Positions 4,847 to 5,697 of a stretch of 5,697 bases of DNA are shown piece by piece (within the stretch, counting starts at the first letter, position 1; the number at the start of each line of letters is the position of its first letter). The DNA is from Methanocorpusculum sp. GTDB taxonomy: Archaea > Halobacteriota > Methanomicrobia > Methanomicrobiales > Methanocorpusculaceae. The stretch covers positions 1 to 5,697 of the forward strand of contig DALTWR010000067.1 in NCBI GenBank assembly GCA_029986975.1, given 5' to 3'. The notes beneath the pieces were generated by a model. That model was not told where the DNA came from. It ran no database searches and saw only the letters and a list, made by a program, of their open reading frames with translations. The translations under genes and the position numbers were made by a program.

Positions 4847-5697
4847 TACTGCAGGCACTGTTTCGCAGAAACTTTTCTCCGAGGCAAAACAGATTCTCCC
4901 GGGCGGGGTTTCAAGTCCGGTGCGGGCAATATCGCCATATCCTTTCTATGTCAGGTCAGCCGAAGGCTCAAAACTTTTCACCGAGGACGGAAAAACCTAC
5001 ATCGACTGCTGTCTGGGATATGGTCCGCTTCTTTTAGGACACAGAAATCCGGTGATTGCAGCAGCTGCTGCAAAACAGCTCGAGTCAGGCTGGCTGTTTG
5101 GGACGCCTTCGGCGTTAGAGGTTACGCTTGCAAAAAAAATCATTGCTGACTATCCGTCAATTGAGATGCTCCGTTTTGTTTCAACCGGATGCGAGGCAAC
5201 GATGTCTGCCCTGCGGCTTGCCCGCGGTTTCACCGGAAAATCCGGCATCGTAAAAGTCGAAGGCGGATTTCACGGAGCACACGACAGCGTTTTAATTGCG
5301 GCAGGTTCGGGGGCAACAACGCACGGAATCCCTGACTCACTCGGCGTTCCAAAAGAAACTGCGGCATGGACGCGGCAGGTCCCCTTCAACGATGCAGAAG
5401 CATTAGAAACAGTGCTATCCAAAAATCCTGATACGGCTGCATTTATTGTTGAGCCGGTGATGGGAAACTGCGGTGTTGTTCTGCCTGAAAAAGAGTATCT
5501 TGAAGATGTAAGAGAGATTACTCATGCTCATGACGTTCTTTTAATCTTTGATGAGGTCATTACCGGATACCGTTTAGGGCTTCACGGTGCGCAGGGGTAT
5601 TTTGGGGTAACGCCTGATCTGACGACGCTTGGAAAAATCGCAGGCGGCGGTCTTCCGATAGGAATCTTCGGCGGAAGACGCGAGATAATGGAGTGCG
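4839..5697 (+). CDS. hemL: Glutamate-1-semialdehyde 2,1-aminomutase (C-terminus cut by window edge)
   Basis: The first 286 codons of an enzyme usually about 420 residues long; the rest lies past the right edge. It is a class-III aminotransferase-fold, PLP-dependent homodimer that converts glutamate-1-semialdehyde to 5-aminolevulinate, taking the product of HemA and feeding HemB. The N-terminus [19 protein letters not shown] (12-30) is the family signature. [15 protein letters not shown] (54-68) resembles the archaeal version. FHGAHD (144-149) follows the PLP phosphate region; FDEV (237-240) holds Asp238, which contacts the PLP ring nitrogen. [15 protein letters not shown] (261-275) contains Lys266, the expected Schiff-base lysine. 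The phosphate-binding motif, commonly SGTEATM, reads STGCEATM (115-122): Ser to Thr and Thr to Cys. The catalytic residues are intact, so it should be active. The start overlaps hemB and has its own ribosome binding site. Confidence 0.97.
   Translation, partial: MADTAGTVSQKLFSEAKQILPGGVSSPVRAISPYPFYVRSAEGSKLFTEDGKTYIDCCLGYGPLLLGHRNPVIAAAAAKQLESGWLFGTPSALEVTLAKKIIADYPSIEMLRFVSTGCEATMSALRLARGFTGKSGIVKVEGGFHGAHDSVLIAAGSGATTHGIPDSLGVPKETAAWTRQVPFNDAEALETVLSKNPDTAAFIVEPVMGNCGVVLPEKEYLEDVREITHAHDVLLIFDEVITGYRLGLHGAQGYFGVTPDLTTLGKIAGGGLPIGIFGGRREIMEC

Overview
The window reads as chromosomal DNA from a methanogenic archaeon. The evidence is a pair of coenzyme F430 genes (cfbA, cfbE), archaeal-type TATA boxes placed for leaderless mRNAs, GGAGGT ribosome binding sites, and the archaeal form of the C5 tetrapyrrole genes. 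The gene content and moderate base composition suit Methanomicrobiales, possibly a Methanocorpusculum relative. That genus-level guess is an impression, not a demonstrated placement.

Layout. On the minus strand, reading leftward from position 974, are cfbA (small CbiX-type nickel/cobalt chelatase) and then cfbE (Mur-ligase-like F430 synthetase). cfbE starts at a TTG that overlaps the cfbA stop and runs off the left edge. An AT-rich divergent promoter region (about 975-1110) follows. On the plus strand come a small HEAT-repeat protein and a TPR protein, which overlap and have no recognised function. After a 91-base gap comes a tight biosynthetic run: a precorrin-2 dehydrogenase-like protein (sirC/Met8 family), hemA (glutamyl-tRNA reductase), hemB (porphobilinogen synthase) and hemL (glutamate-1-semialdehyde aminomutase, cut by the right edge). 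Overlaps or gaps between these four are only a few bases, and each start has a good ribosome binding site. No stretch over 300 bases lacks a gene.

How the genes work together. HemA and HemL turn glutamyl-tRNA into 5-aminolevulinate, and HemB condenses that to porphobilinogen. The steps from porphobilinogen to precorrin-2 (hemC, hemD, cobA) are not in the window and may lie downstream. The SirC-like protein would oxidise precorrin-2 to sirohydrochlorin, CfbA inserts nickel, and CfbE acts late in F430 assembly. The locus therefore holds both the entry and the committed exit of the nickel-tetrapyrrole pathway.

Most of the window is well-known metabolism. The parts worth a second look are the HEAT-TPR pair between the two halves of the pathway, the missing conserved aspartate in the SirC-like protein, altered signature motifs in HemA and HemL, and the promoter arrangements. 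I saw no mobile element, CRISPR array, tRNA or rRNA.
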